From contig OY755198.1 in the NCBI GenBank assembly GCA_963576735.1, positions 2,108,001-2,172,000 of the forward strand: a stretch of 64,000 nt of DNA, given 5' to 3'. Under the pieces are notes generated by a model that ran no database searches, had not been told where the DNA came from, and worked only from the letters and a program-made list of their open reading frames with translations. Each line of letters starts with the position of its first letter. Within the stretch, counting starts at the first letter, position 1. This DNA comes from Bedellia somnulentella (lineage: Eukaryota > Arthropoda > Insecta > Lepidoptera > Bedelliidae). Both the position numbers and the translations under genes were made by a program. Shown piece by piece: positions 31,883 to 46,800 of the stretch.

Positions 31883-34800
31883 GTAAGTAAATAATTAATT
31901 ACTAAATAATTATTTAGTCACTGTTTTCAGCATAATGAAAAATACTGTATGCTCCATTTTATTTACATCATGTTCCTATATCCTCTACATAAGTTTTAAT
32001 TCATTTAGTCATTTATATAACACACGAAAATATATCAATTTACTACATATCATATACGTTTGATCTTCGTTATATACAGATTTTATATTTTTGGAAACAT
32101 TTATAACTAAGTATAATAGCATATGTCATATATTATTAGTGCTTTAATTTGATTTGTGATACAGACCTCAGATTATTATTTAAGATCCAAATTTCCTGTG
32201 CTTTTGCTATGCTTTTATTGAATGTCTGCTTAGAATTCTAGATATTCCTGTTGGTTCATTCTATGCCATATTTTGTCAGACCACTTTTTTAGGGCATTTT
32301 ATTTTGAAATCATTAACTGTATAACTCTTAGAACAGTATATCAAAAAGTTGACTGAAGTATTTCTCAAATATTTTTTACCATGAAGAATAGCTTAACTTG
32401 AACCCCTCAGAGGAACACTGTTAAAAGGTTTAAATTAGCATTTCTGCTCAAATTATTAATCAATCGAAGCGGCTACAATACAGCATGCAAAACAAGCCTT
32501 TATAACTATCACAAATAATGTTTTAAGTGGTGTGCTCCAACAGTGGTGCGAGGGCGCCTCTCAACCGCTGAAGGGTTAAAATAGATAAAACCTCAACTTT
32601 CATAGTTGTTTTCTTGCTATTTTGAGTAGTGATGCATAAACACTTTGTAAGATGTAAAATTTTCTTTAAATCAATAGAGCCTAGAGCTTTGTCTATAATA
32701 GATTTTTTGAAGGGATATCATAGGTTGAAGATAGTGAACACGGACATACATGATTGTTTCTAGTACTACAATAATGAATAATACATTATTTTCTGAGGGA
32801 GAAAGTGATTTTTTATGATGAAAATTTCTTCTTAAGTACTATGAGAAAGCAGGGTTGATATAAAACCTGTTTTTTTTTAAAAAAACAAATTCGTCGGATT
32901 AATTTGATTTAAATCAGATCTTTTTGATATTTATAAAATCCTTTCCAATTTTCAATAAAAAAACATACTTAATCAAAACATGCCATAAGCTTTATTATCA
33001 CAAATAGAAATGTACTTCTAAAAATATATAAAAAATCGACACACTACTGTCATAAACAAGGTAGGTAAGTAGGATAATTATAAACTAAACAGTTCCACAG
33101 CTCAAAAATATTTTAAAATGATCAAAAACAAAAAAGAAACTTCTAAAACCAAATAACAAATGGACACATTTAAAAAATTAATAATCAGTTAAATTTTTTC
33201 AAAAGGATGTCTAATTTCGCAGCTTTCTCGGTGCCTAGCCTATATCTAACTTTGCTGTGTACCGAATTAAATGCCAAAAATATTCTTTTAACCCTCGTTA
33301 TATATATAATGAAGCAACTACACATAGCAGTTGCTTCATTATATCCAATTCTTCTTAGGTTATACACTTTTTTAAATTATATAATGCTATCCACCAATCA
33401 AGTATTGATTTTAATCATAGATTTTTATAAAAATTAACTTGATTTTAATCGCGATTTAAATCAGTGATTTAAATCATATCTTCCCTGTGAGAAAGTGATG
33501 CTACAACTGACAATTTATATTGCTTTTTATATTTTTTATAATGTCTGAAATACATAAGAACTTAACTGCATAATGGTTGAAAAGTTACCTCAATTAAATG
33601 CTAATTGCGGTCATGAAGTGCACCATAAACCTAACCAGAGCATTAATTTCCTCAAAATCTGTTTACTTAAAAAAAACAATACTTAATTGAAATGGGGTTA
33701 TCCTTCTTAATTATTATTATCGGCTATAATTATTATTATGGCAGCCGTGATAGCCCAGTTGGTAGAACACTCGGTTATAGTGCAAGCAACTAGTGTTCAA
33801 ATCCCGGGTCGGGCCTACACCAATTTGTCTTTTCTAAAGTCATATGTGTGGTTAATTAATCATGGTTGTTAACGGTGAGGGAAAACATCGTGAGGAAACC
33901 CACATGGCTGAGTTGTACTTAGTCATGTGACAGTGTATTCGTATAAAACGGCGATAGGCCTGCCCCCTATCTCGTGAGTACACTGTCCATGCAAAACGTG
34001 GGTACTCTGAACACCAGGTGACAAAGTCACGTGATGTTCAGTAGTATTGGTACCTCTGCCAACCCCTTCGGGGATATTCGGCGTGAACGTTTATGTTTAT
34101 TATATGTCATGTTTATGTAGATGTTAGGATGTTTATGTGTTTGAGGCGAAAAGACTCCTCACGTACATAATGTATATGAATGAAATTTGGCAGAATGCTA
34201 GATAATGCACATTACACTATTACTCTTACATACACATACTCAAAAATCCTTAAAAAAAATGTTATCGGCTATAATTATATTTCATGCCAATGTTTTGTGT
34301 TCAAGAACCTTTTATATTGAAAACCTTTCTGCCAAGTTGTATATTTGCTGTTTAGGGTCGGCTTAGAATAACACTACCTCATTTCTGCCCGTGGGTGATG
34401 GTAAGAGTAGACTAAGGGTATAGGGGTTTTCAAGTGTTTTTCGGGCTTTGGGCAACTTCCAAAAGTGGCTGAGGAATTTCTCATTCCAAAGCTGTGGCTA
34501 AGGGAATTGTAGCCGTGATTATATGTATGTATGTTGTATATTTGTCTTAAAAAGGGGTCCGTAAGTGGCAACTTAAGTTTTTGCGGGCTTTCTTTTGTCA
34601 TTTTATGGCAATGTGGTTGGAAACCTATCACCAACAGCCGTTATTTTAGCATCTTCACCCCACTCAATTTCCAAAAGTGGTTGAGGAATTTCTCATCCCT
34701 CAGCTCTGGGTACCTCTACTAGGAATTTATAGCCGTGAGTATATGTATGTATGAAATCATTATCATAATCAGCCTATAGACGTCCACTGCTGGAAATAGG

Positions 34801-37800
34801 CCTCTCCCAAAGATCTCCACAACAACCGGTCCTGTGCTGCCTCATCCATCGGCTTCCCGCTGCTTTGACCAAGTTTTAGGTTCACCTTGTGGGAGACCTT
34901 CCGGTGGGTGTACATAAAAGGCGACTAACGGTATTGGGGCTTTTAGGGGATTTTTGGGCGATGCGGTTGAAGACCCATCACGAACGTCCTTTATTTCACC
35001 GCCTTTTATCCCACTCAACTTTCCGAAAGTGGCTGAGGAATTTCTAATTCCTTAGCTCTGGTTACCCCTTCTAGGGATTTATAACCGTGAGTATATGTAT
35101 GTATGTTAATTTTAAGACCCTCTCTCTCAGACACTCTACTGAGATTATTGATGTACCTCCGCAACCCCTTCTGGGATGTACGGCGTGAATGTTTGAGTCT
35201 TGTGTTAAGTTACTAATTTTTCCAAAAAAATGAAATTGGGTGACTTAAAGGAAAGTTAAACAAACTATACGTTAATGAAATTGTATTGTGCCTATTTGAA
35301 TGTATTTACAAAGATATTTACAACTTAATTTTAAACTTAAACCTAATTTCAATTGCCGTTCATGTTTACTTATTTTAGACCTGAGCCTTCAAATTTGCTT
35401 TAAAAGGAGTTGGTTCAATTCTATAGTTTGGTGAAAATACTTCTGATATCTAATTAAAAACGAAGACTATGCAAAGAGCTTATTCCATTTGTCTGAATGA
35501 AGACGTCTGAAAGCCACAGAATCTGAATTCAGACTAGTGGAATAACGTTCAGAACGCTAGAACTGAAATTTGTGTAGTGGAATAACAAGCGTCTGCGGCA
35601 GTAACTTCGAAGAACGTCTGAATTCAGCAACGAAAAAGTGTTATGGAATAAGCTCTTTAGCTGCAAACAATTTGTGAATTGCTTCATACTTTTTAAACAT
35701 ATTAACATGTAACCACCCTCCTATTAAAAGCAAGTGTCCACAAAAAACTGACATTTTAATAATTGTAAGCCTCGATTTCTTTAATAAGCTCTTTGACGCC
35801 AGCGTTGATGGCAGCAATTCCTTCGTTAACACCGTTCCTGATAGATAGTTCCACGATCTTGATGATGGTCGAGTCGAAGATTGCCAGAAACACGTTGGTG
35901 ACCGGCGTCAGCAGCCAGTCGAATAGGATGTTGCCAGTAAAGCGGATGGAGAGGCGTCTGGAATAGGAAAAATAATTAATATATACATACATAAACTCAT
36001 ACATACTTGTGCTGTGTAGTGTCGGCTTAGAATAGCACTACCCCTTTTCTTCCGGTGGGTGTACGTCATAGGCGACTAACGGTATTGGGGCTTTTTAAGG
36101 GATTTTTGGGCGATGCGGTTGGAGACCCATCACCAACAACCTTTATTTTACCATCTTTTCCCCACGCAACTTCCAAAAGTGGCTGAGGAATTTCTAATTC
36201 CTTAGCTCTGGCTACCCCTTCTTGGGATTTATAGCCGTGAGTATATGTATGTATGTATGTACATAAGCTCCAAGCCATAAATCCAAAAAAAGGGGTAGCC
36301 AGAGCTTAAAACCTAGAAACTCCTTAGCCACATTTGGAAGTTGATAGGGGAGATGATGGTAGAAATAAAGTATCGTTGGTGACGTGTTGCCAATCGCATC
36401 GCCCTAAAACCACTTATAAAAGGCCCATACCCTTAGTCGCCTCTTACGACACCCGTGGGTAGAAAGGGGTAGTGACATTTTAAGTTTTTATGATGGATAA
36501 CGTCTTTGAAATACTTGAAAACAGATTGTGTGCATGAAAAAATGTCACGTTCCACGAGCGAGATGGACCGATAGGCCGATTATGTGAATTACAGACATAC
36601 ATATACTCACGTCTATAATTCCCTAGAAGGGGTAGCCAGAGCTAAGGAATTAAAAACAGTCAAGTGCAAGTTTTTGTAATTAGAATAGAATAGAAAAACC
36701 TGTTATGTACATCACAGATAAAGACATTATCAACAGAATAATTATTCCTTTCTTACCCAATCTCATTAAGACTGAAGTCCTGCAAGTGAACCTCATCATT
36801 ATTGAAGTCGATCAGGAGGTCAACATTTACTGTAAAACGGCTTAGAGTAGCTCTGATCCCTCCGGTGGGACCGATGTTCATTACTTGGACCAAGTAGTTG
36901 TAGTGGAACTGTAATGAGTAAAAAAGGGATTATAATTTGAATGTTTTTGTTAATGACAACCTCATGTGGGGATTATTACTGATAAATAAACGAAAGAAAA
37001 ATTTCGACATCGGCAAATTTAAAATGATGTGATAGTTAGGCGCTCTCAACATTTGCATTCTATCTGAAAAGGTAGACAAGTGGCAAAGGTAGAATTTGTA
37101 ATAAATTCGGAGGTAAGGAACGCAAACACTACATAAAAAGTGTAAAAATAAACAAAGGATGGAAGAATTCGGTATGCAAAGTTTTACAAAAGTGGTGCTG
37201 ATTACGAAACCATTTCGAGATATTATGTTTTTAAAACATATTTTCTTGAAATTAAATCAAACAGAGCTAAGATGACCGTTATTTTAGCAAAAAACTGTAA
37301 CAGTATTTGACCTTCAGCGTTATGTCAAAGACATTCGTTCTTGCAGTTTATTAATAAAACATCGAAAATCATCGGTTTGTTTAGTATAATATCGTAATAA
37401 TTTCATTTGGGATCACAAATTCATGAAATATTTTGCAATTAGCAACATTTTTACTAAACATTTCGCTTTATTTGCATGTCGCTACGTGATATTTTCAATC
37501 GATGACGTCATTAAGTACAAAAGTTGAACAATCTTTAAAAAATCATAACTTTGCAATTATTCATTTTAAATGAAAAATATTCAAATTAGTTTTTTATTTT
37601 CGTGTTTGCTATCGAATAAAAATATTTAATAAATACCAAAAAAAAACTTTGCATACCGAATTTCGCACTGGCAGCTATTGACACTAGCTCAATTGGCAGA
37701 GTGACGCCGATCTACAAAACAGCTATTTTGTTTAAAGAAAAATATACTTCTGCTCAACTGCGCTTGAACTCAAATAGTTATCGAGCTAACATAAATGATC

Positions 37801-40800
37801 AGATTTTCTCACCTGAGCAAATAAAAAAAATAATGTTGGTCTAATACTGCTTGAATTAAAGGTATCGATCCCAAAAAAACATAAATCCTCATACATACAT
37901 ATACTCACGGCTATAAATCCCTAGAAGGGGTAGTCAGAGCTAAGGAATAAGAAATTCCTCAGCCACTTTTGGAAATGTGAGTGGTAAATGGTAAATCCTT
38001 GTATTTTTATATTATACCTGAGTATCCCGAAAAGCGAATTGCAACTTCAAACGCAGCATCTTGGCGAAGTAGTTGACCATCTGGTCTCCAGAACGCTCGA
38101 TGTTCACCAGCCCGGTCATGCTGCCTTTCGTGATCTTCAGCCAAGCGCTGTATGTGATGAGCAGAAATTTCTGAAACGTTAAATGGATTATTTGTGCGTG
38201 AAAAAGGTTTCAGACTAAGTTAAGCTGAGACTTCTCCGTGTAGTGCCGGCATAGAATGTCGCTACCCCTTTCTACCCACGGGTGTCGTAAGAGGCGACTA
38301 AGGGTATAGGGCTTCTATAGTGGTTTTGTGGGCGATGCGGTTGGAGACACATCATCAACAATACTTTGTTAATACCACCTTTCCCCCCATTTCGACTTCC
38401 GAATGTAGCTGAGGAGGTCTGAAGCTCAGGCTACCCGTTTTTAGGATTTATAGTCGTGAGTATATGTATGTTGAGCGGAGACTTCTGTGCGGGATTTCAG
38501 ATTACATAAACATAAACGTTCACGCCGAATATCCCCGAAGGGGTTGGCAGAGGTACTAATACTTCTGAACATCACTTGACTTTGTCACCTGGTGTTCAGA
38601 GTACCCACGTTTTGCATGGACAGTGTACTCACGTGATAGGGGGCAGGCCTATCGCCGTTTTGTACGAATACACTGTCACATGACTAAGTACAACTCAGCC
38701 ATGTGGGTTTCCTCACGATGTTTTCCCTCACCGTTAACAACCATGATAAATTCAGATTCAGGATTTCAGATTATGCTACATTAATATAATAACGGCTATA
38801 AAAAGGCTAATCAGAACTTCATAATTAGAAACTGTTTAACCGATTGAAAAGTAGTGGTTGTTGTTGAGTATCCAGCGACATCGCTAAAAACTCCCTTAAC
38901 CTTAGTCGCCTCTTACAGCAACCGCGGAAAGATATAGGATATTGCTATTTTAAACAGCTAGTTTAGTAGAGCGGCGGAAGAATCTATAAGATACATACAT
39001 ACATAAGCTCACGGCTATAATTCCCTAGAAGGGGTAGCCAGAGCCAAGGAATTATAAATTCCTCAGCCACTTTTGGAAGTTGAGTGGGGAAAAGGCGGTA
39101 AAATAAAGGTTTTTGGTGATGGGTCTCCAACCGCATCGCCCAATAATCCCTTTAAAGCTCCAATACCGTTAGTCGCCTCTTACGTACACCCACCGGAAGA
39201 AATGGGGTAGTGCTATTCTAAGCCGACACTACACAGCTAAGCCATTGCACAGTTTATTTTAATATATCATTTTTATAAATATTAACAGACACTCCAGGTG
39301 TGTTTATCTGTATAGTTGAGAATGTTTAAAACACTTTAATACCGCGATGTAGGATCTGAGAGAGCGCGAGTGTGCGAGTGAGTCCGCTACGTATAAGTAG
39401 TCTTGTTACACTTGGTGAAGATCGTGATGGATGAGGGTAAAAGTTACATACAACGCTGAATCCCTCAACGATGTCAGGCAGTGGCATAGGGTCAAGTCCG
39501 TGTTCTCTCATAAACGGTATCAGCATCTCAATAGTTGTGTCCACGTATTCGTTGACGTCTGCGCTTGTACCGATGGTGCTCCATGCTGAGTTTCGTAGGG
39601 CTCTGCAACAAAAACTTGATTGTACTAAATAAATAATAAAAACGTTCACGCCGTTTATCCCCGAAGGGGTTGGCAGAGGTACCAATACGTGACGGCGCCA
39701 CCTAGTGTCCCAAGTAGGTATCACGTTTTGTTTAGACAATCGCCGCTTTGTACGAATACACTGTCATATGGCTAAGGGCCGGCGCTCACTGCCGGCATGG
39801 CATGGCAAAGGATTTCGGTACAGATACAGCATTTTTAATCTTATTACCATGAGTATAGAATTCATTTTGACACAACGATGCCGAGGGAGGCCGCGGTAGG
39901 ACAGAACGTCGGCATCGTTGTGTCAAAATGAAGTAAAATGAATTCTATACTCATGGTAATAAGATTAAAAATGCTATATCTTTACCGAAATCCTTTGCCA
40001 TGCCATGCCATGCCATGCCGGCAGTCAGCGCTGGCCCTAAGTACAACTCGGCCATGTGGGTTTCCTCACGATGTTTTCCTTCACCGTTAACAACCGTGAT
40101 AAATTAGCCACACATTATGTCTTTCGAAAAGACAAATTGGTGTAGGCCCGACCCGGGATTTGAACACTAGTCGTTTGCACGATAACCGGTGTTCTACCTA
40201 TTGAGCTATCACGTCGTCACGTATTTGTGCTTGTAATCGTAAGTACACATCTTTGTTAGTGTGTGTGTAATTGTTCAAGAAGTACGGTTAGCACGTCATA
40301 TACCAAAAGTGAAAGAAAACGCAATGCAATTGAAAATATATGAAATATGTGTTTGTGTAGGTTAGGTAGGTTCTAATATTAACTTATTATTTACGTATGT
40401 ACGTTATTTTATTACTTACAAGATTTTTATTTTGAGTTTCGTTAACTATTTTTGTAAGATATAAAAGTATTAGTAATAATTATTTTTAAGGTATAAGCTG
40501 CCACGATTTTATTGTTTTTTAAAACGGCTCCCACAAGACAGGATTTCCCTAGCGTGGGGCCACAGATAAACTAATTTAAATCTTTTTGTTCATGAAAACC
40601 TCATGTGGGGATTATTGCGAATCCCGCCTATGTCGAAATTTTTCTTTCCTTTATTTATTCTTTATTTATTAGTCACAGATAAACTACTTCGTCTTTATTA
40701 TAAAGAATAAATTATATAGATTAAAATTGTAAACGTTAATTTGGTAAAGTAATTGTAAAAGACGATCACCTATGGCGGTACAAATAAATATATTTCATTT

Positions 40801-43800
40801 TTTTTCAAGATTATATCTATAATAAGAATATTGATGTTAGTGTTTTAGTCTTGGATCGCATAAGACAATCCATCCTTTCTTTTAGTCTTACTTTTATTTC
40901 ATATTATACTTCTCCGAATATATCCTACAGAAACGGAATTCTGGAGTCCAATTATGATGACGTGAGTGAACCCAACAAATGGCGAGTCGACGTAAAATTT
41001 GCTGAATGGGGGTGGTTTCGAAAACCCAGGACAGGACAGAACAGAACAGGACGAAAGAATAAGCCTATCATGACCACATTTGTGTTTTATCAAAATGTGA
41101 GAGGATTACGAGCTAAGCTCGGAGAATTCAATATAAATCTGCGGACAGCATCAGCAAGTTTATTTGCACTAACAGAAACAATTTGCATTTTTCTTTTCGT
41201 ATGGAAGTTTCACAGCTTTAAATTAATTTAAAATGAATAAAAATGTTGGGAAAATTGTTACTGCTAGGGAACTAGCTGAATTCGGTTTCACACCCGTTTC
41301 TTTTAAACTTAAACTCAAATATGTGGACGATGGTGGTTATAAATCTGACGAGTACCGAACAAACTCAGGCGTAAGTCAGGGTAGTAACCTTGGTCCGTTG
41401 GAGTTCCTCGTTATGATCAATGAGTTACCAAAAGTGCTCCAACATGCAAAGTTACAACAAATAAGTTTGAATTTAAAATAAAAAATGTGTTTGACTATTA
41501 CTTTAAGCAGACAACGGGGACCGTTTCAATATACATATAATATAAAAGAATTGCCGTGTAGTGTCGGCTTAGAATAACACTACCCCATTTCTACCCGTGG
41601 GTGATCGTAAGAGGTGACTAAGGGTATAGGGGATATTTAAGTGATTTTTGGGCGATGTGGTTGGAGACCCATCACCAAAAACGTTTATTATTATCATCTT
41701 TTCCCCAATCAACTTCCAAAAGTGGCTTAGAATTTAACATTCCAAAGCTCTGGCTACCCCGTTAAGGGATTTATAGCCGTGAGTATATGTATGTATGTAT
41801 GTATAAATAGAAATCCACTATCCACTAGTTAATTTTACGTGACTTGGCCGTTGACATTCTTGACACGTTTAGTATGTACAAGTTTATTTACTAAGTTATT
41901 TGCAGATTTATTCAAATCTTCTAAACTCCTTTGCCGATTATGAAGAGTCCACTTAACATTTTTTGTGATTCTAATCTATCTTTATTTTTAGTTGTAAGAA
42001 CTCTGGTGATTATTTCTATGTTTCCCTTAAACTTTAATCATAATCTACTAATTACAAGTCAATATCCAAGTATAACTATGATAATAAATAAATCGCAGTA
42101 AGGAACTTTAGACTTGGATCCACTTATTTTAGAGATTTCATAACTTTATAGAGATAAACAAGCAGCTCTATCGAGACTTGGCTATTTTTTTACAGACTGT
42201 TTTTGGTGGGATATTTTTGCTCATGACAACCTCAAAATTATGTGATAGTTAGGCGTTACCAACATTTGCATTATATCTGAAAAGGTAGACAAATGGCCTT
42301 CCGAATTTGCAAAAAATTCGGAGGCAGGGAACGCAAACACTACTTAAAAGTGTAAAAGAAGCATAGGATAAAAGAATTTCGCACTGGAAGACGACGGGAG
42401 AGCGACGGGGGCGTATACCCGGAGGTCGCGGGTTCGATCCCCGCCGGTGTCGAAATTTTTCTTTCCTTTATTTATCCTTTATCTATTAATAAATTTAATT
42501 TGTAGTTTTAGGATCAGGTTTTTTGGAATAAACAACTAAATAAATGTTGATTAGTACTCACGGAACATCAGCAGTCTTGACCTGAAGCACATTAGCCTCA
42601 GCCCCGACGAGCAGGGCTAGGATAGCAAGCGCCGTATATTGTTTGTTCATTTTGATACGACCAACGCGCTTTGTGTGAGGTCTTATATAATGAGATAGGA
42701 ATCTCTGAACTACCGATACCGATTAAGTTGAGGCTAGATGTGATAAAATATAATGAGATTTGAAAAGGATGGTTTTTTTTCAAATTAGTAAGTCCACATT
42801 TTTGACATGAAAAAGTTAAATATGACTTCTTGATTGATACCGGTGATAGATAAGAAAAATAAGTCAGGTTTCACAAGCTAGGCATAATTACATACATACA
42901 TGTATGTAGTGTCGGATTAGAATAGCACTACCCCATTTCTTCCGGTGCGTGTACGTAAGAGGCGACTAACGGTATTGGGGCCATCTCACAACAATCTTTA
43001 TTTCACCATCTTTTCTTCATGCAACTTCCAAAAGTGGGCCAAGTATTTTTAATTGCTTAGCTCTGGCTATCCCTTCTAGGGATTTATAGCTGTGATATAT
43101 GTATGTATATATGTATTTTCTAACTCTATTTTGTTACTTCCTTGCTTAACATTTTCATTTACAAAAATGACAGTGAACTTCAATCAGCTTAGAATTCTTT
43201 GTAAAGTTTCCGTACTTAGAAATAGCTACAGTTTCTGAATTATGTTCGTAGATTTCAACTGGTTTACGAACTTTAGTAAAAGCTTCATTCATTACACTAA
43301 TGAGAATATTTAATTCTGTTACTGCTTCTGATAATTCTACATATTCAGCAAATGTTAAAGACTTTGTTACACTACTTTGATTTTTTTTCCAGTAATGAAC
43401 AAACGAAGAGGTCCGTTCTATCATCTATAATAGAAAATTACGTTTTTGTCATGTCCCCGGCTCCCTTTGATATATTTTTTACTGTTATTTAATTATTTGT
43501 TTTGAAAGGTGATATACAAGTAAATATTCTGTGAAAATGTGAAGTATCTACTTTTTGGCGATTTAATATTGAGCAAACGAATATGACAAAACCACGCTTA
43601 TTGTATGAAGACCCTCCTCAATTTTATTTTTTTACTTTTTAGTTTTGTTGCTATAGCGGCAACAGAAATACATCATTTCTGAAAATCATCGTTTATGATA
43701 TACAGCATGTAAACAGACGAACAGCGAAAAAAAAATACTTGATTATTTTTCTTTCTCTACTATTAATTTTAATTGTTTTTATTTTATAAGCCGACTTAGT

Positions 43801-46800
43801 TCTGGGTTGGATTATATTTTGTCATAGCGCCTTCTATTAGCTTTCCTTTTTGTAAATGAAATTTCTTCTCGGGGTTTTATTTTATTCATTTTGTAACTAT
43901 CCGAGAACAATTTATTAAAACTAGTTAATAAGGTAGGTAAGTTATCAATAAAAGCAAGTTATTATAAAAATAAAGGCTACTGTACTACTCACTACTACTA
44001 ACTGACTCACTAACTCACTGATTTAGATCGTTGTTTTCTTAGAAGTCCTAGTGGTGGAGGAAAATAATGTAGGAAGAGTTGTTCAGAATAAACATGAGAC
44101 CGTGAGAAAATAGCGACATAAAAAATCTGGTGTAATTCTAGATTTATAATTCCTCTGACGATTTATAATTCGTCTGTCGATTGTCTTGTCGATGAATCGT
44201 TTAAGCGTGGACGGTTTGTTCCCATCACTAAGCTGCTCATGTGACGTCACAGTAGGTAGAAAAATAATGGCTCGCTTGGTTTCTATACAACAAAATGACA
44301 CTTGCGACATCTATTCAAATACAGATCTGTGGTTTGAACACTGATTTTCAATAGGCTATTTGACTAAGTTTTGAAAACTATCTTACGGTGTTAATTTGTT
44401 TATAAGGAGCCCTAAAAAATATTTTTCTGTCTTCATTTTAGCTATTTTATTAAAAAATCGAAAAAGAAAATGCAATATTCAAATGTGCCGCGAAAACGCC
44501 ACTTTAAGTAATATGGCGGCTGTAAGCACAAATGACGTCAATTCCGCATTAAACACCAATGAGCGAAGCGATACACTGACTGTTTATGCGCGATCTACGT
44601 AATTATAGAATTAGCCAATCACGGTCGTTTTTAGTCACGTGACAGTTGCATCGAAAATACTTATTTTAGAACACGGATTTTAGTGAAATAATGCAATATT
44701 TTTGTCTCGCATTATTACATATTGCTCCAAAAAAGAAATTTTAAGACTAGTGAAATAAAAGAAATGTATATTTTTATTACAGTCAAATAGCCTATCTATT
44801 ATCATCGTACAATTTAACAATAAAATGTGGGTGTCATTTCTAAAGTAAAACTATTCTTTAGCCAATATTAGTGTTTTACAATCAAATCTTAACAAATCAC
44901 TGCATAATCATTTTTGATAATTGATTACACTTTTAATCTGTCCTTTAAATAGCGGCATTGATTTTATCTGTTTATCGCTACAGGGGTTTTTGTCAATTGT
45001 ATGAATAAACACATCTTTACTCATAAATAAAAGATGTTATTAAAGGAAAGAAAAATTTCGACACTGGCGGGGTTCGAACCCGCGACCTTCGGGTATACGC
45101 CCCCGTCGCTCTGCCAACTGAGCTACAGTGTCAGTTGGCATCCAGCGCGAAATTTCTCTATCCTTTTTTAAGGAATTCATGTCAAAAAACATTAAATTAA
45201 ACACATCTTTGTTGTTTGGTTCATTTTGTGGGGTTGGCAGAGAATATTGATCACCACTTTGCCGTGTAGTGGCTTAGAATAACACTATCCCATTTCTACC
45301 CGTGGGTGATCGTAAGAGGCGACTAAGGGTATAGGGGCTTATTTGTATAATATTGCCAATAAGGCAATGAATATACACAACCTGAACAAATATGAATGTA
45401 GGCGTAAGGTATTTTCGTGGCTTTTGTCGTTGGATTATTTCGAGACGGAGGCGATGCTAACGCCGCACATACAGGTATTTGTGATTCCTAGCCGGGTGAA
45501 ACTATAAATGTGCTACTGTTATAATCTAACTCGCTAAAATGATAAGAAAACGTCTGTCAGAGCAATGTGTGTGATAAAAAAAGCTAAAAGTTGTCTATAT
45601 TGTGATATTGAAGAAGATGGTATGCAGTACTAAATAAAACTTGATAAGATTTTTTTTTCAACTTAACGTTTTATTATTTTTTACAAAATTAAAACTGATT
45701 ATGATTACACTAATTTTATTAGAAGGAATTCCAGGGGACATCATCAGTATCACTTTCTTCTTCAGGTACTGATTCGGCCGAATCTGATTCTTCTTTCAAA
45801 TTAGGGTAAGAAGGCAACATCATAACTAATGCTTCTTTTGAAAATGGATGAGTTTTTCTCTGGGGCTTTGGCCTCATGCTCGTGATAAGTACTGTTGTTT
45901 CAATCACTGTTAACGAAGCTTTAGGTATGTAGCATTTGAGTTTTTCCTTCTGACAATCTCTTATTGATTTCTCGAGAGATCTGTCTCAACAAACATTCAA
46001 TGTGATTCAAAGGGAGATAAATGTTTGAATTTGACTTTCCTGACATTTGGATAAGCCTTTTTTGTACTTTTTTGCTCGCTTCGGTGATTTTATGACTTCA
46101 GCCAGTAATCGAGATGCAAGTCTTAGACCAGACGTCGCCAGGCTTGTTTCGGCTGCATAAACTAACTCTCCTTGGCCAATAGTTAACCTTACTTTACTCC
46201 TGCTGGAGACTTCTTCAAAAGATTTTGAAGGGCGACCGCATCGTTTTTGTGGTGTGGAAGCAAGGGGTATTTCAAATGTGCCCCGAAGCCATGTTGCATT
46301 GAGAGCAATAAATTTATGAAGAGTTCTGTTCGCTCGCATCCATCTTTTCTTAAAAACACTTCTTAAACTGTGATATCTTGGGTTTGAAAGTAATTCTTTG
46401 ATCTTTATTGTAGTTTTCTGAATTTATCAAAAAATTCTCTAAATAACTCAATTTTCATCAATAGTATGCAGCTCTGGTTGCTGCATCTTATTAACCAAGT
46501 ATTGTCGAGTTACAACTCTATATTTAGAGCCCCCTGGTAACCCTAGGCTCTGTAACAAAGAAAGACACAAAGAAACAATATGTTACTCAGTTTCTACTTT
46601 TCTTGTTACCAACCAAACTAAAAGCAAAAGTTTATTTGAAAAAGGCAAAAAGTGGCAGTTGGATTGACTAATACCTAAAAGAATGATAGTTTTGTAAAAT
46701 GTTGCTAAAGAAACTGTTACTCGGAAGCCCTCGGAAGGCCAACTAAGAGTCCTTTGAAATATCAAAACCTGAAAAAAACTACGCAACAAAATGAGGTTTC

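Noticed and set aside
44083..44310. 75-codon minus-strand frame
   Set aside because: No motif; sits in AT-rich sequence near a MITE border.
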